Shown here: in pieces, positions 37,001-46,000 of the stretch
How the letters are laid out: the number at the start of each line of letters is the position of its first letter
Position numbering within the stretch: the first letter of the stretch is position 1
DNA from: Lederbergia citrisecunda
GTDB lineage: Bacteria > Bacillota > Bacilli > Bacillales > Bacillaceae_C
Length of the DNA stretch: 64,000 bases
Direction of reading: 5' to 3'
Assembly (NCBI RefSeq): GCF_018343695.1
Contig: NZ_JAGYPJ010000001.1
Span: forward strand, 2,653,992-2,717,991
Notes under the pieces: generated by a model
Databases searched by the model: none
Told to the model about the DNA's origin: nothing
The model's input: only the letters and a program-made list of their open reading frames with translations
Made by a program: the position numbers and the translations under genes

Positions 37001-40000
37001 ATCGATGGCCTCTATAGTTAAGCTCCATTCCCCATCGAAGTCATTTTGCTGAACTTTGTAAGTACCTATCCATTTATTTTCAATAGAATCATAGAACAAA
37101 CGTACATACCTAGAGTCTTCATTATCATAATTCATGATTGCATATACATATCTTAATCCTGATTCTTCATTAGTTACCTCGGCTGAGATAATAAGTTCTT
37201 CATTCACATTCACTTCAGGTGTTACTTTAATTTCTCCAATAGTGATACTACTTGAGTCTGTTTTCTCTATTACAAAGTTAATATTTTTATCCGTTAAAAC
37301 GAAATCATTATTTCCGTTTTTATCGGATAAGATTATGGTAATATTCTTGTTTCCAGCCGTATCATATTTACTGACAACATAGCTTCCTGTCCAAACTTCA
37401 TTCTTATCATCATATGTTAATTCAACTTCAGCAGAGGAACCATGTTTTCCACCAATACTTACATAAACCTTATCAACACCTGATTTATCATCGGAAGCTT
37501 TTACACTAAAGTCAATTTTATCTCCAATCTGAGCGGTTTCCGTGGAAACTTCTAATTCTTCTAGTGTCGGAGGCGTATAATCACCATCAGGATTTTGAAC
37601 TGTGAATACTTCATCAAGCCATTCTTCAGTTACGTTTCCTTTCATGTCCGCTGAAATAAAAAGTCCATCAAATGTAGTATTCGGGTATACATTAGTTGGT
37701 ATTTCAGTAGAACCAACCCATTTACCCGATTTTTCATCAAATTTTAAATACACATTTCCAATACCATATATTTTTAATTGAACAAAAGCCACTCCCGATT
37801 TATCATCTTCTACAGTTGCGATGAAGGTTATTCTATTTCCCGCAATTATTTCTTCTGGTTCAATTTTTAAATCTTTAAGTACTGGACCTGTAAAATCTCC
37901 ATCAGGATTGTTGACGAAAAATGCTTCTTCAATATACTCATAAGAATAGTTTTCATTACCATCGTATGCATCTACAGAAAGTGACCAAGCACCATCAGGC
38001 GTTTTCTCGGTTGCAGTAAATGTCCCAATCCATTTATTTGTAATAGGATCGAATCTTAACTTAAGATTTTGATATTCTCTATTCATACCAGATCTTATAT
38101 ATGCGTATACATCCTGTACACCTGTTTTATCATCAGTGACATCGACAGTGATTGTTAATTTTTCACCTACATTAATATTTTTCGGGTGGATTTTGACACT
38201 ATGGATTACTGGTGGTGTAAAATCTCCATCAGGATTAACAATAGTAATGGTTTTTTCTAAGATATAACGCTCATAATTCCCCGCATTATCATCAGTTGAT
38301 ATATGAATTTGCCATTCACCCGGTGGGTGGTTTTTTTGAATCGTTTTGACTCCTACCCATTCATCAGTCTCATCATCATATTCAAAGCTAAGATAAATAT
38401 TATGTTCATTATCAGGCTGTGATAGACTACCCCATACGTCACTTACTCCGGACTTATCGTCCTCTACCTTTACCCGAATTTGAATTTCATCCCCGACATT
38501 AGCTGTTTTATGCGAAATTGAAACATCTTTTATAGTAGGTGCTTGATTATCAAAATTCAGATTTTCATAATTTACAATTTCCTCAAGACGAATCCAGTCC
38601 CAATTTCCGTATGCATCAACAATTTCCAATTCTCCAAAGGTCCATTCTCCACCTTCATCCCATTTGCTGAATTGGTAGTTTCCAATCCATGTTTCTGTTG
38701 CATCATCATAAATAAATTCAATATAGCGTCCATCACCTGAAGGGCCAAATATTGTACCATTCACGTTGGCTATTTCTGAACCTTTACTATTAATAGTAGC
38801 TGTTATAGTAAGATTTTCTCCTAAACTAATATCTCTTGAGGAAAGTTCGATTACCTCAATAACAGGAGGACTACCGTCATTTTCTTCATTTATGATTTCA
38901 ATATTCATATAATCTGAATGACCATAAATCTCATCACTATTTTCTGCCCTAATTGTTAATTCCCATGTTCCATTACGAATACTTTTTTGAATAATATATG
39001 ATCCTTCCCATAGCTCCGTATCCGGATTGTAGATCAATTCAAATTCTTTGTATCCCCTATCAGTATGGTACATTCGTACTATAGCACTATTGACAGCGGA
39101 TTCATCATCGGTAATTTTAGCACTTATCTTAATTTCATCGTGAACGTTGAATGTATTATTACTAATATTTACATCCTCTATTACAGGTGGTGTTAGATCT
39201 AAGTCATTCTGAATTTCAATTTTTTCATTAATTTCAATTTCGCTATAGTTTCCATGTATATCACGACTTTCAAACCTTATGGTCCAAATCCCGGGTTCAA
39301 AATATCTTTCTATCTCGATATCTCCTAGCCATTCGCCAGTAGTTTCATCATAATTGAGACCATAGTGCCAGCCCGAACCAGAAGGAGACTCCATTACAAC
39401 ACTTACATAATCTATCCCCGACTCATCTGTTACTATTGCCTTAACCGGTATGATGTCCCCTGGTACAGAAATCTCAGGTACATTTATTTCATAATGATCA
39501 ATAACGGGTCCAATAAAATCACCATTAGGATTAACAATAGCAATTGTTTTGTCAGAAAGATATTCCGTAAAATTCCATGCATTATCATTGGCTGAAATAT
39601 TTATTTGCCATTCACCAGGCTGATGGTTTCTTTGAATAGTTTTAGACCCTACCCATTCCTCAGTTTCATCGTCATATTCAAAATCAATATAAATGGAATG
39701 ATCACTATCAGGTTTTCTTAGATTACCCCAAACCTGGTTTACTCCGGACTTATCATCATCTACTTTAACTCGGATTTCAATTTCATCCCCTACATTAGCT
39801 GTTTCTTGCGAAATGAAAACATCTTTTATCGTAGGAGGTTGATTATCAAAAGTTGGATTATCATAATTTATAACATCTTCAAGTTCAACCCATTCTCCAT
39901 TTCCATATTCATCGATGATTATCAATTCCTTGAATATCCATTCACCATCTTCATCCCATTCGTCGAATTGGTATTGTCCAATCCATTTATAAGATGCGTC

Positions 40001-41008
40001 ATCATAGGAAAATTCTATATGGCGTCCATATCCAGAGGGGTTATATAAACTCCCACTCACATATGCGACTTCTTTTCCTTTACTGGCAATTGCCGCAGTT
40101 ATAATGAGATTTCCACCAGTACTGACATCTCTTGTAGAAAATTCGATTCCTTCATATGTAGGAGGACTACCGTCATTATCTTCATTATTGATCTCTATAG
40201 TAATAGAATCCGAATATCCATAAAGCTCTGAACTATTTTCTGCTCTAATTGATAATTCCCATGTTCCACTAGGATTCCTTTTCTGAACATTATATGAACC
40301 TTCCCATAATCCCGTATCCGAATTGTAGAACAATTCAAATACTTGATATCCACCGTTATCATAATTTTGCATTTCCGCTACAACACTATTAACTTCAGAT
40401 TCATTATCAGTAATTTTTGCACTTACCGTAATCACATCATCAATATTGTATGTAGAGTCATTTACTTTTACATCCTCTATTACAGGAGGTGTATAGTCAT
40501 AATCATTTTGAATTTCTATTTTTTCTTCAATTATTTCTTCACTATAGTTTCCGTATATATCACTACTAAAAAATCTTACCCTCCAAAAACCCGGTTCGAA
40601 ATTTCTGCCTACTTCAACCTCTCCAAGCCATTCACTAGTTGTTTCATCAAAATAGAGATTTTGGTAGTAACTCACAGAACCGGAAGGATTTTCGAATAAT
40701 ACATATACCTGATCAATCTCCGATACATCTATCACTTTTGCTTTAAAAGAAATAATATTCCCAGGCACAGCCACATCAGGAGCATTTACTTCATATTTTT
40801 CAAAAACAGGGCCTTTAATGTCATTAGATTCATTTGTAAAAAGTTCTTCTTTATGTACTTCGTCTGGCAGTTCTAGGCTTTTAATGACAGGTGCCTGGCT
40901 GTTTTCATTAATAACCTCATTCACACTTTGTACTGACCCTGTATTGGCTAACCCCGGTCCAGGCATAACCAATAGCAAACACATGGCCAGAATAATAATC
41001 TTCTTCAA
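34013..41008 (-). CDS. giant secreted multi-Ig surface protein (2331 residues)
   Basis: Signal peptide (about 1-21). Residues 66-1579 form about 14 modules of 104-110 residues with TPPVIxDV...NVGDEI...DDKSGV...W.G...GEW...DNAGN patterns. Residues 1583-2331 form nine Ig-like modules of about 83 residues, of the same type as in the M30 protease. Residues 66-499 and 500-933 are a tandem duplication of a four-module block. No catalytic motif, LPXTG signal, SLH or transmembrane tail is visible; an adhesin, matrix or wall-scaffold role is inferred. TTG start with AGGGGG 8 nt upstream. Follows the 196-residue protein gene by 27 bp, probably one operon. Confidence 0.85.
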   Translation of the reverse strand: MKKIIILAMCLLLVMPGPGLANTGSVQSVNEVINENSQAPVIKSLELPDEVHKEELFTNESNDIKGPVFEKYEVNAPDVAVPGNIISFKAKVIDVSEIDQVYVLFENPSGSVSYYQNLYFDETTSEWLGEVEVGRNFEPGFWRVRFFSSDIYGNYSEEIIEEKIEIQNDYDYTPPVIEDVKVNDSTYNIDDVITVSAKITDNESEVNSVVAEMQNYDNGGYQVFELFYNSDTGLWEGSYNVQKRNPSGTWELSIRAENSSELYGYSDSITIEINNEDNDGSPPTYEGIEFSTRDVSTGGNLIITAAIASKGKEVAYVSGSLYNPSGYGRHIEFSYDDASYKWIGQYQFDEWDEDGEWIFKELIIIDEYGNGEWVELEDVINYDNPTFDNQPPTIKDVFISQETANVGDEIEIRVKVDDDKSGVNQVWGNLRKPDSDHSIYIDFEYDDETEEWVGSKTIQRNHQPGEWQINISANDNAWNFTEYLSDKTIAIVNPNGDFIGPVIDHYEINVPEISVPGDIIPVKAIVTDESGIDYVSVVMESPSGSGWHYGLNYDETTGEWLGDIEIERYFEPGIWTIRFESRDIHGNYSEIEINEKIEIQNDLDLTPPVIEDVNISNNTFNVHDEIKISAKITDDESAVNSAIVRMYHTDRGYKEFELIYNPDTELWEGSYIIQKSIRNGTWELTIRAENSDEIYGHSDYMNIEIINEENDGSPPVIEVIELSSRDISLGENLTITATINSKGSEIANVNGTIFGPSGDGRYIEFIYDDATETWIGNYQFSKWDEGGEWTFGELEIVDAYGNWDWIRLEEIVNYENLNFDNQAPTIKDVSISHKTANVGDEIQIRVKVEDDKSGVSDVWGSLSQPDNEHNIYLSFEYDDETDEWVGVKTIQKNHPPGEWQIHISTDDNAGNYERYILEKTITIVNPDGDFTPPVIHSVKIHPKNINVGEKLTITVDVTDDKTGVQDVYAYIRSGMNREYQNLKLRFDPITNKWIGTFTATEKTPDGAWSLSVDAYDGNENYSYEYIEEAFFVNNPDGDFTGPVLKDLKIEPEEIIAGNRITFIATVEDDKSGVAFVQLKIYGIGNVYLKFDEKSGKWVGSTEIPTNVYPNTTFDGLFISADMKGNVTEEWLDEVFTVQNPDGDYTPPTLEELEVSTETAQIGDKIDFSVKASDDKSGVDKVYVSIGGKHGSSAEVELTYDDKNEVWTGSYVVSKYDTAGNKNITIILSDKNGNNDFVLTDKNINFVIEKTDSSSITIGEIKVTPEVNVNEELIISAEVTNEESGLRYVYAIMNYDNEDSRYVRLFYDSIENKWIGTYKVQQNDFDGEWSLTIEAIDHDGNVGYKEGPAFIIHNPNVDTVPPTLESLNVSKFVGKPGETIHFEAKLYDNQSGVESAEIQLKEFDYYLSDKRITLTYDVSKDAWVGSYTIPNYSSAGLHEISIEAYDKAGNFMRKYIQDYLIIVNDNPDYTNPVIENIDFNPKNATVGDTIEIIADAHDLDSGIKVVRAYLVKFDGFIEEYYTNSVDMKYDEKLGKWKTSIIIENNAPIGLMNIVVWAEDYAGNTMFKLASNMLEIVEKPKEHKKVVVNEVSDNDTLVTGAAEPKTTVFVKVGSTTLGSVEAGSNGAFSVPINKQKAGTILTVYAVDRAGNQGELVNVTVVDKTPPSMPTALEVSDKDTIVTGEAEVASTVTVKTDKELLGTATANESGKYTVTLKAAQKAGTVLYITAKDKAGNESEARTITVVDKTPPSMPTASQVSDKDTKVTGDAEAESIVTVKSGKEVLGTVEADKNGKYAVTLKAAQKAGTVLYITAKDKAGNESEARMITVVDKTPPSMPTASQVSDKDTKVTGDAEAESIVTIKSGKEVLGTAEADKNGKYAVTLKAAQKAGTMLYITAKDKAGNESEARTITVLDKTPPSMPTASQVSDKDTRVTGEAEVDSKVTVKAGTKVLGTATTNKNGNYTVTLTSAQKAGTVLSITATDLAGNESEARKITVVDKTPPTIPTASQVSDRDKKVTGKAEVDSKVTVKAGTKVLGTATTNKSGNYTVTLTSAQKAGTVLIITATDQAGNESEARKIIVVDKTPPTIPTASQVSDKDKKVTGKAEIDSKVTVKAGTKVLGTATTNKSGNYTVTLKSAQKAGTVLFITATDKAGNESAERKVTVLDKTPPSIPTATKVSDKDKKVTGKAEAGSKVTIKAGNKVVGTATTNKSGNYTVTLKSVQKAGTVLYITATDKAGNISTARKVTVNKTPPAAPKVNKVTIKSTSVIGKAEANSIVYLKVGSKVIASGKVGNNGNFSIMLKKQKAGTTLQIYSKDKAGNVGKAAKVTVKTK
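34016..36262 (-). repeat. nine tandem Ig-like modules (about 250 bp each)
   Basis: Central copies differ at few positions (for example SMPTASQVSDKDTKVTGDAE in two consecutive copies), which suggests recent expansion or gene conversion. The terminal copy differs from the rest and closely matches the terminal copy in the M30 protease. Long antisense frames over this array are composition artefacts. Confidence 0.88.
38210..40813 (-). repeat. tandem duplication of a 1302-bp block
   Basis: 39512-40813 and 38210-39511 encode residues 66-499 and 500-933. Matching landmarks are KYEVNAPDVAVPG with HYEINVPEISVPG, EPGFWRVRF with EPGIWTIRF, and DVFISQETANVGDEIEIRVK with DVSISHKTANVGDEIQIRVK. The copies have diverged at many codons, so this is an old duplication. 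Confidence 0.85.
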
Positions 41009-41035
41009 CCGATATTCCCCCTACACCATTATTTT

Positions 41036-41626
41036 CTAAAGTTTCAGTTTTTTTAATTCAGATCTAAATAGATCTCTTCTACTAACTTTTTGATCATTAA
41101 AATCGTCTACGAAGCTTAAATTTTTCGCATTCTGTTTTGCTTCTTCTTCAAAGTTTTTAGCAAGAAGAGTAAACTCTTCATTTATCTGATTCTCATAAGT
41201 TATATAGATTGCATTGTATTTTGCTTCGAATCTAGATAGATCAAGCTTTCTTTCTTTTTTCTCTGTATATTCTTTTGCAGCTTTATCCAGCAATACATAA
41301 AGCTGCATGTCAGCTTGTCGATTTAATTGATGAATTCTATTTTTATATTCTTCAATCTTTTCTTTTTCCGAAGACATCGTCTTATCTAATCCGTTGATAA
41401 TTTCATTTTTCGGAAGTCCTCCGCTATTTGTGTTAATAATATCTCTGTCCGTTAGTACTATCTTCTCTGACTCAGGAATTTTTTTATACTCCGAAAACTC
41501 CTCGTTTCCTTTCTCCCCCACTAAATTGCTTAACTTACCATCAGATTTTGGTACGTTTAATATCGCGTAGTAGATTGAAAGACTAAATGTTAGAAACAGA
41601 AACAAAAAAAAAATAAACCTCTTCAT
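41036..41626 (-). CDS. membrane-anchored coiled-coil protein of unknown function
   Basis: 196 residues. An N-terminal hydrophobic segment (about 3-23, signal anchor or uncleaved signal peptide) is followed by a charged region rich in Lys and Glu with heptad-like helices (about 85-190). No lipobox Cys and no known domain recognised. ATG start with AGAGG upstream. It immediately precedes the giant Ig protein gene and may help export, anchor or assemble it. Confidence 0.75.
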   Translation of the reverse strand: MKRFIFFLFLFLTFSLSIYYAILNVPKSDGKLSNLVGEKGNEEFSEYKKIPESEKIVLTDRDIINTNSGGLPKNEIINGLDKTMSSEKEKIEEYKNRIHQLNRQADMQLYVLLDKAAKEYTEKKERKLDLSRFEAKYNAIYITYENQINEEFTLLAKNFEEEAKQNAKNLSFVDDFNDQKVSRRDLFRSELKKLKL

Positions 41627-41696
41627 AATCCATCCTCTTTCTTTAAATAAACATGCTTACGATTTCGGATATCCATCCCCTCGTTTTTATTAATGA

Positions 41697-41849
41697 TTAT
41701 TTTGGAGTTTCCTTTTTCATAATCAATGGATTTAACAATTCTTGCGCTTCTGTTACCAATTGCCTAAGCGTAATTTTTTCCTCATACCCTTTGCTGTGCA
41801 ATAACTCTAAAATCGCAGCAAGATGTACCTGCTGCTTCTTATCGTTCAT
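41697..41849 (-). CDS. small protein of 50 residues, unknown function
   Basis: The frame encodes a 50-residue, mostly helical, charged protein starting MNDKKQQVHLAAILELLHSK and ending MKKETPK. AAGGAG lies 8 nt before the ATG, an ideal ribosome binding site. No signal peptide. The central part (EEKITLRQLVTEAQELL) could form two helices, but I do not recognise a family. It is 70 bp upstream of the coiled-coil protein gene and probably the first gene of that three-gene operon. Confidence 0.65.
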   Translation of the reverse strand: MNDKKQQVHLAAILELLHSKGYEEKITLRQLVTEAQELLNPLIMKKETPK

Positions 41850-41936
41850 TACAACAACTCCTTCCTAATCGCTGTCTTTTTTTTTTCAATCATCTTTTTT
41901 CAACATTATTTTTATTAGAGTAAAAATATTGGAATA

Positions 41937-41965
41937 TAAATACATAAAAGATAGATACTTGTCAA
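41937..41965 (-). promoter_or_regulatory. possible promoter of the giant-protein operon
   Basis: On the minus strand a perfect -35 TTGACA (41960-41965) is followed after 17 bp by the weak -10 TATTTA (41937-41942), about 90 bp before the 50-codon gene. Confidence 0.4.
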
Positions 41966-42099
41966 AATTTACTCATATTACCAATATAGTAATATAATAC
42001 TAGTATGTCTAGTGCATTTTTACTATAAAAATGGAAATGTTATGTGTTTTACTAGATAATAGTTGTCATGGAAGAGATTGTTCTCCAGTTATGAAGTAA

Positions 42100-42127
42100 G
42101 GAGCTACCCCATTTTGTGGATAGCTCC
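42100..42127. terminator. hairpin after the fusion transferase gene
   Basis: GGAGCTAcCCCA pairs with TGGaTAGCTCC across a short loop. It is 6 bp beyond the stop codon. The minus-strand T run is poor (TTACTTC); the plus strand has ATTCTTTATTTT. Confidence 0.5.
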
Positions 42128-42132
42128 ATTCT

Positions 42133-45100
42133 TTATTTTAACGGTCTATAAAACGATTCCATCGCCATTTCGTTATAATATTTGTAATCAAATTGAGCAG
42201 GCATGTACATGTCACCTTGTGTAGCCATATATTCCAAACCTTTTTCTAGTCCCTCAATACTATTTTCCACTAGCAACCCATATTTACCATTCTCCAGTAC
42301 AGTCCGGTTAGCAACAATGTCTGTAGCAATAATATTCATCCCGAGTGTCATCGCTTCTAGCAATACCATTGGCTGGCCTTCGTAATGGGATGAGAGGACA
42401 AAGCAGTCGCATTTTTTCAAGAAAGAAAAAGGATTTTCGACTTGGCCAAGAAGAAAAACGGAATGATTTAGATTGTTTTCGTGGATTAGGCTCTGGAGCT
42501 GCTTTTTTAAAGCTCCTTCTCCTAATAGATAAAGTTTGCTATTAGGACGATTTTTATGGAAACGAGCAAACGCCTTAATCAAATTATCCTGTCCTTTTTC
42601 TGGCGAAAGCCTTCCCATCGTTACAAAGTTGATATTTTCACTGCTCGGTTCAAGGATATTGCGGCCGTCCACATCCATGCCGAGAACCCGCAAAGCTTTG
42701 TTATTCACCCATCCGAAAGACATAACATGCGAATATGTGCCCTTTAATGTCGTTGCTTCTCGATCGATAAGGACCGTGCTACCTTCAAGCTCCACGTTTT
42801 CTACTTTCTCCGCTCCTTCAAGTCCATATGGTTTCGTCCAAATGGAGTATTTTTTTCCTACATTCAACTCTGCTGTTTTTGATACTTCAACCTCTTTGAT
42901 TAACGTCGAACCTTTTAACATTTCAAAAGCGCTTGAATCAAGCCAGCCAATTTTTTTACCTTCATGATAAAATAAAAAGCTATCGCCATATCTCGTTTTG
43001 ATTGCCGCTTTAATTGTAACGATCTCGCCTTCCAACCATTTTGCAGGAGCCATTTCCTTAGCATTCCAATGAGTGTGGGCGTGAGTATAAATAAGATGAT
43101 GTTTAGGGTGTGCAATTTTTGCATAAATGGGCCTTATTACTCTTACTTCACTCAACGTTCGATTCGCGATATTTTTGATCACATTCTTTTTCCAGCGATA
43201 ATTTCTTGTTTTCAATAGCTTTCTTTTAAAAATATCCGCTTCTAATACTTGCAGGGCAGAATTGCTAATCCAGCCAAGAACCGTTCCATTAATGGAAATC
43301 CTGCTATACATTCCACGCGAAGTTTCCACTTCTTTATCAATATCAACGATTACATTCTTATAATCCGCACTCCCTGAAATTTTCTCTGTGCCTGGAACTT
43401 TATAAGGCTTGGACCAAATTTGATTCCCTTTCGGATTTGTTACCTTTGCTATTTTCTGAATATCTTTTTCGACTAAAATGCTATCAGGAAGCATTTCGAC
43501 TGAATCAGCACTAATCCAGCCAATTACTTGGTTATTATGACTAAATTTATAGTAAGAATCCGCTTTTCTTGTGATCAAAATTTCGGCATCTTTCAATTCT
43601 GTTCCTAATGTAAACAGTCTAGCTCCTTCGTAAAAAGGAGGTAGATTCCAAGCACTGTCCCCGGTTATCACTGCTCGTGCTCGAAAATGTTCCACACACG
43701 GGGGCTGTTCCTCCATTTTTTCCTCTACTTCAATTTGCAAAATCCTCTCCGGGTTAATGGAATTCAACACATAATCAAACTTATCTTCAGCTGCATATCG
43801 AGACAAATTAGCCTTGTTCACTTCCATCGTTCCCTTAGAAACACTAACGAGCTTATCGAATTGATTGTAGACCGAAAATAGCCCTCGTAAATTAATTCGG
43901 TGCGGTCTTCTTCCATTTACTACTTTTTCACTATCTGAAAGCATATCGGAATGCATGAAGCATAATTTCTTTTTCGCATCGGCAACCATTATATATTTTG
44001 CCCAATAAAGACTATAGCCGCTAAAATCAATGCAATAATCAAAAGTTGACTTGCCAAATAACCTTTGATGCTCCCTTACAAAAATATGTTCAGGGTATAA
44101 CTTCTTCGCTAATAATCCATTTCGGCCCCGATTATGTATAAATTTATCACGATAATGCTCTACGATATTGTAAACAGGGGTGCCACCTTTAAAAATCAAG
44201 CGAACATTTTTATTGATTTTCTCAATGTTTCTTAAAAATTCATCATCACTAGAAGCTGGCAGAAAACAACTGACATCATATGTATCGTAATCAATATTAT
44301 TTGTTAAGTTGATGAACGAGGAAGTGATTCCGTTATTCCTCATTCCACCTGGATAGATTAAGATTTTCTCCTTGGAAGAATTAAGATTTGTGATGGTATT
44401 TAGCTTTTCTTGCGAGTTTTTAAAAATTAAATTCACGATTCTTTCCGTAACATGGCCATCATCATGGTTTGTGAATCTCTTTTTCATGGAATCATATTTT
44501 TCTTGATAGGCAGCCCGCACGTTATCAATATCACGAATGGCTTCGACAAGCTCTATCGCATTAAATAGAAGCGGCCCTGGAAGCTCGTTATTTTTTAAAT
44601 ATTGACCTCTTTCATCGTTATACACATCTAGATCCCATGTATAGAACAATATCGGTTTATTCGTGACGAGAAAATCGAAAAAGATGCTGGAATAATCGGT
44701 AATTAGAAGATCGACTACCGAAAGTATTTCGTTTGTATCAATGAAATCAGGAACAAGGCGATTCTGTAGATCAGCATGCTTGGATGCCTCCTTGTATAAA
44801 TAAGGATGTACCTTTACTAGGACATTGTACTTATCTCCAACTTTTCGCTCTAAATCGTTCATATCCGCAATGATATGATGAATATCATTATTGACCTTCG
44901 AGACATTCGTTCCCTTCCACGTTGGTGCGTACAAAATATGTTGCTTCTGATTGTCAGTTGTCAAACCATAAGATCGTAAGCGTTGTTTCATTTCATTCGG
45001 ATCAGTATTCAAGGTTAAATCAATCCGCGGGTATCCTTCTTCAATAATCGTTCCTGAGTAAATGCCATTTAGTTTATAACTTTTTGTAAACATATTTGTC

Positions 45101-45645
45101 GTATGTGAATTTGGACTTACTAAATAATCGGTGCTTAAAAAGTTCCGAACAACATTCTGGGATTGGACAGGATTCCCTGGGATATCAAATCCCATTAATT
45201 TTAGTGGAGTCCCATGCCACGTATTGATGTAAATTTGATCTTTTTTGGGAATGACGAAATTTTGAAAAGTGGAGTTATTGATGAGATATTCGCAAGTCGC
45301 CAAATACTTAAGATATTCCGTTGAGTTCCGCTTTACGAATTTTACATTATAGTAATTTCGATATTTAGATACTACACTGGAAACAGCTGCAAAATCTTGA
45401 ATAGACCAAATATGCGTATAGTCCTTGAAATCAGGATTTCCGACCATATATTTAAACATGGCATATGGACTATCAGTCATACTATTTCCGTCACGACTTT
45501 CATAAAGAATCGTCTTTTTCTTCACGCGGCAATTTTGGTAAAAACGTGCATACTGTTGGACCCGCCGCTTACTTTCCCGAAATACATAATCGGTGATCGG
45601 ATCCACCACGAATTTAATCCTTCGTTTTAGAACCTTCCTATTCAT
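42133..45645 (-). CDS. polyol-phosphate transferase fused to a GW-module-bearing glycosyltransferase
   Basis: 1170 residues from the ATG at 45645 (AAAGGGG 11 nt upstream; the TTG at 45678 has no Shine-Dalgarno sequence). Residues about 45-410 are a CDP-glycerol/ribitol phosphotransferase domain (NTWHGTPLKLMG, about 143; VHPYLY; ITDYSSIFFDF, about 316). About 425-635 resemble the N-terminal half of a GT-B glycosyltransferase. About 650-985 hold four GW-like modules (GWISADSVE, GWISNSALQ, GWLDSSAFE, GWVNNKALR). About 1000-1170 are a GT4 C-terminal half (VTMGRLSPEKGQDNLIKAF, YEGQPMVLLEAM). It probably polymerises and glycosylates a teichoic-type polymer. No signal peptide, so the modules are cytoplasmic, where GW modules are unusual. 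Confidence 0.83.
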   Translation of the reverse strand: MNRKVLKRRIKFVVDPITDYVFRESKRRVQQYARFYQNCRVKKKTILYESRDGNSMTDSPYAMFKYMVGNPDFKDYTHIWSIQDFAAVSSVVSKYRNYYNVKFVKRNSTEYLKYLATCEYLINNSTFQNFVIPKKDQIYINTWHGTPLKLMGFDIPGNPVQSQNVVRNFLSTDYLVSPNSHTTNMFTKSYKLNGIYSGTIIEEGYPRIDLTLNTDPNEMKQRLRSYGLTTDNQKQHILYAPTWKGTNVSKVNNDIHHIIADMNDLERKVGDKYNVLVKVHPYLYKEASKHADLQNRLVPDFIDTNEILSVVDLLITDYSSIFFDFLVTNKPILFYTWDLDVYNDERGQYLKNNELPGPLLFNAIELVEAIRDIDNVRAAYQEKYDSMKKRFTNHDDGHVTERIVNLIFKNSQEKLNTITNLNSSKEKILIYPGGMRNNGITSSFINLTNNIDYDTYDVSCFLPASSDDEFLRNIEKINKNVRLIFKGGTPVYNIVEHYRDKFIHNRGRNGLLAKKLYPEHIFVREHQRLFGKSTFDYCIDFSGYSLYWAKYIMVADAKKKLCFMHSDMLSDSEKVVNGRRPHRINLRGLFSVYNQFDKLVSVSKGTMEVNKANLSRYAAEDKFDYVLNSINPERILQIEVEEKMEEQPPCVEHFRARAVITGDSAWNLPPFYEGARLFTLGTELKDAEILITRKADSYYKFSHNNQVIGWISADSVEMLPDSILVEKDIQKIAKVTNPKGNQIWSKPYKVPGTEKISGSADYKNVIVDIDKEVETSRGMYSRISINGTVLGWISNSALQVLEADIFKRKLLKTRNYRWKKNVIKNIANRTLSEVRVIRPIYAKIAHPKHHLIYTHAHTHWNAKEMAPAKWLEGEIVTIKAAIKTRYGDSFLFYHEGKKIGWLDSSAFEMLKGSTLIKEVEVSKTAELNVGKKYSIWTKPYGLEGAEKVENVELEGSTVLIDREATTLKGTYSHVMSFGWVNNKALRVLGMDVDGRNILEPSSENINFVTMGRLSPEKGQDNLIKAFARFHKNRPNSKLYLLGEGALKKQLQSLIHENNLNHSVFLLGQVENPFSFLKKCDCFVLSSHYEGQPMVLLEAMTLGMNIIATDIVANRTVLENGKYGLLVENSIEGLEKGLEYMATQGDMYMPAQFDYKYYNEMAMESFYRPLK

Positions 45646-45957
45646 CTTCGTTGCAACCCCTTTGATGCTTGAATTCAATAGGAAGTATTTCCGAAAATGG
45701 CGGGAAATATTTGTATATGAGAAAAATGTTCGGTAAAAGAAAGTGAAGTGACGATGCTAACTTTTTGGAGATGGTATTTAAATCGAAAAAAGAGACTTTC
45801 CGATTAAAAGAATAAACTAGGAATTGATGATAATTAGAAATTAAATGATGATATTTGATAAGGGGTGAACTCTCGAAAACATTTGATAAAAATTGATCGA
45901 GAATTGAGAAAATTACAGCAAAAATTGATGAAATTTCGAAATTGAAGAACTTTCTCA
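45646..45957. other. intergenic, no supported gene
   Basis: A 118-codon minus-strand frame (45638-45994) spans this gap. It starts inside the terminator of the upstream gene and has no ribosome binding site, so I do not call it. No clear promoter for the fusion gene is seen. Confidence 0.45.
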
Positions 45958-45991
45958 TTAAAAAAAGCCTGCTACATTTTGCAGCAAGCTT
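45958..45991 (-). terminator. intrinsic terminator after the first glucosaminidase gene
   Basis: On the minus strand AAGCTTGCTGC pairs with G(t)AGCAGGCTT (two mismatches), followed by seven T residues. Confidence 0.85.
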
Positions 45992-46000
45992 CATAAATAT

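Noticed and set aside
45638-45994. 118-codon minus-strand frame
   Set aside because: It begins inside the terminator of the upstream gene, has no ribosome binding site, and overlaps the true start of the fusion transferase gene.
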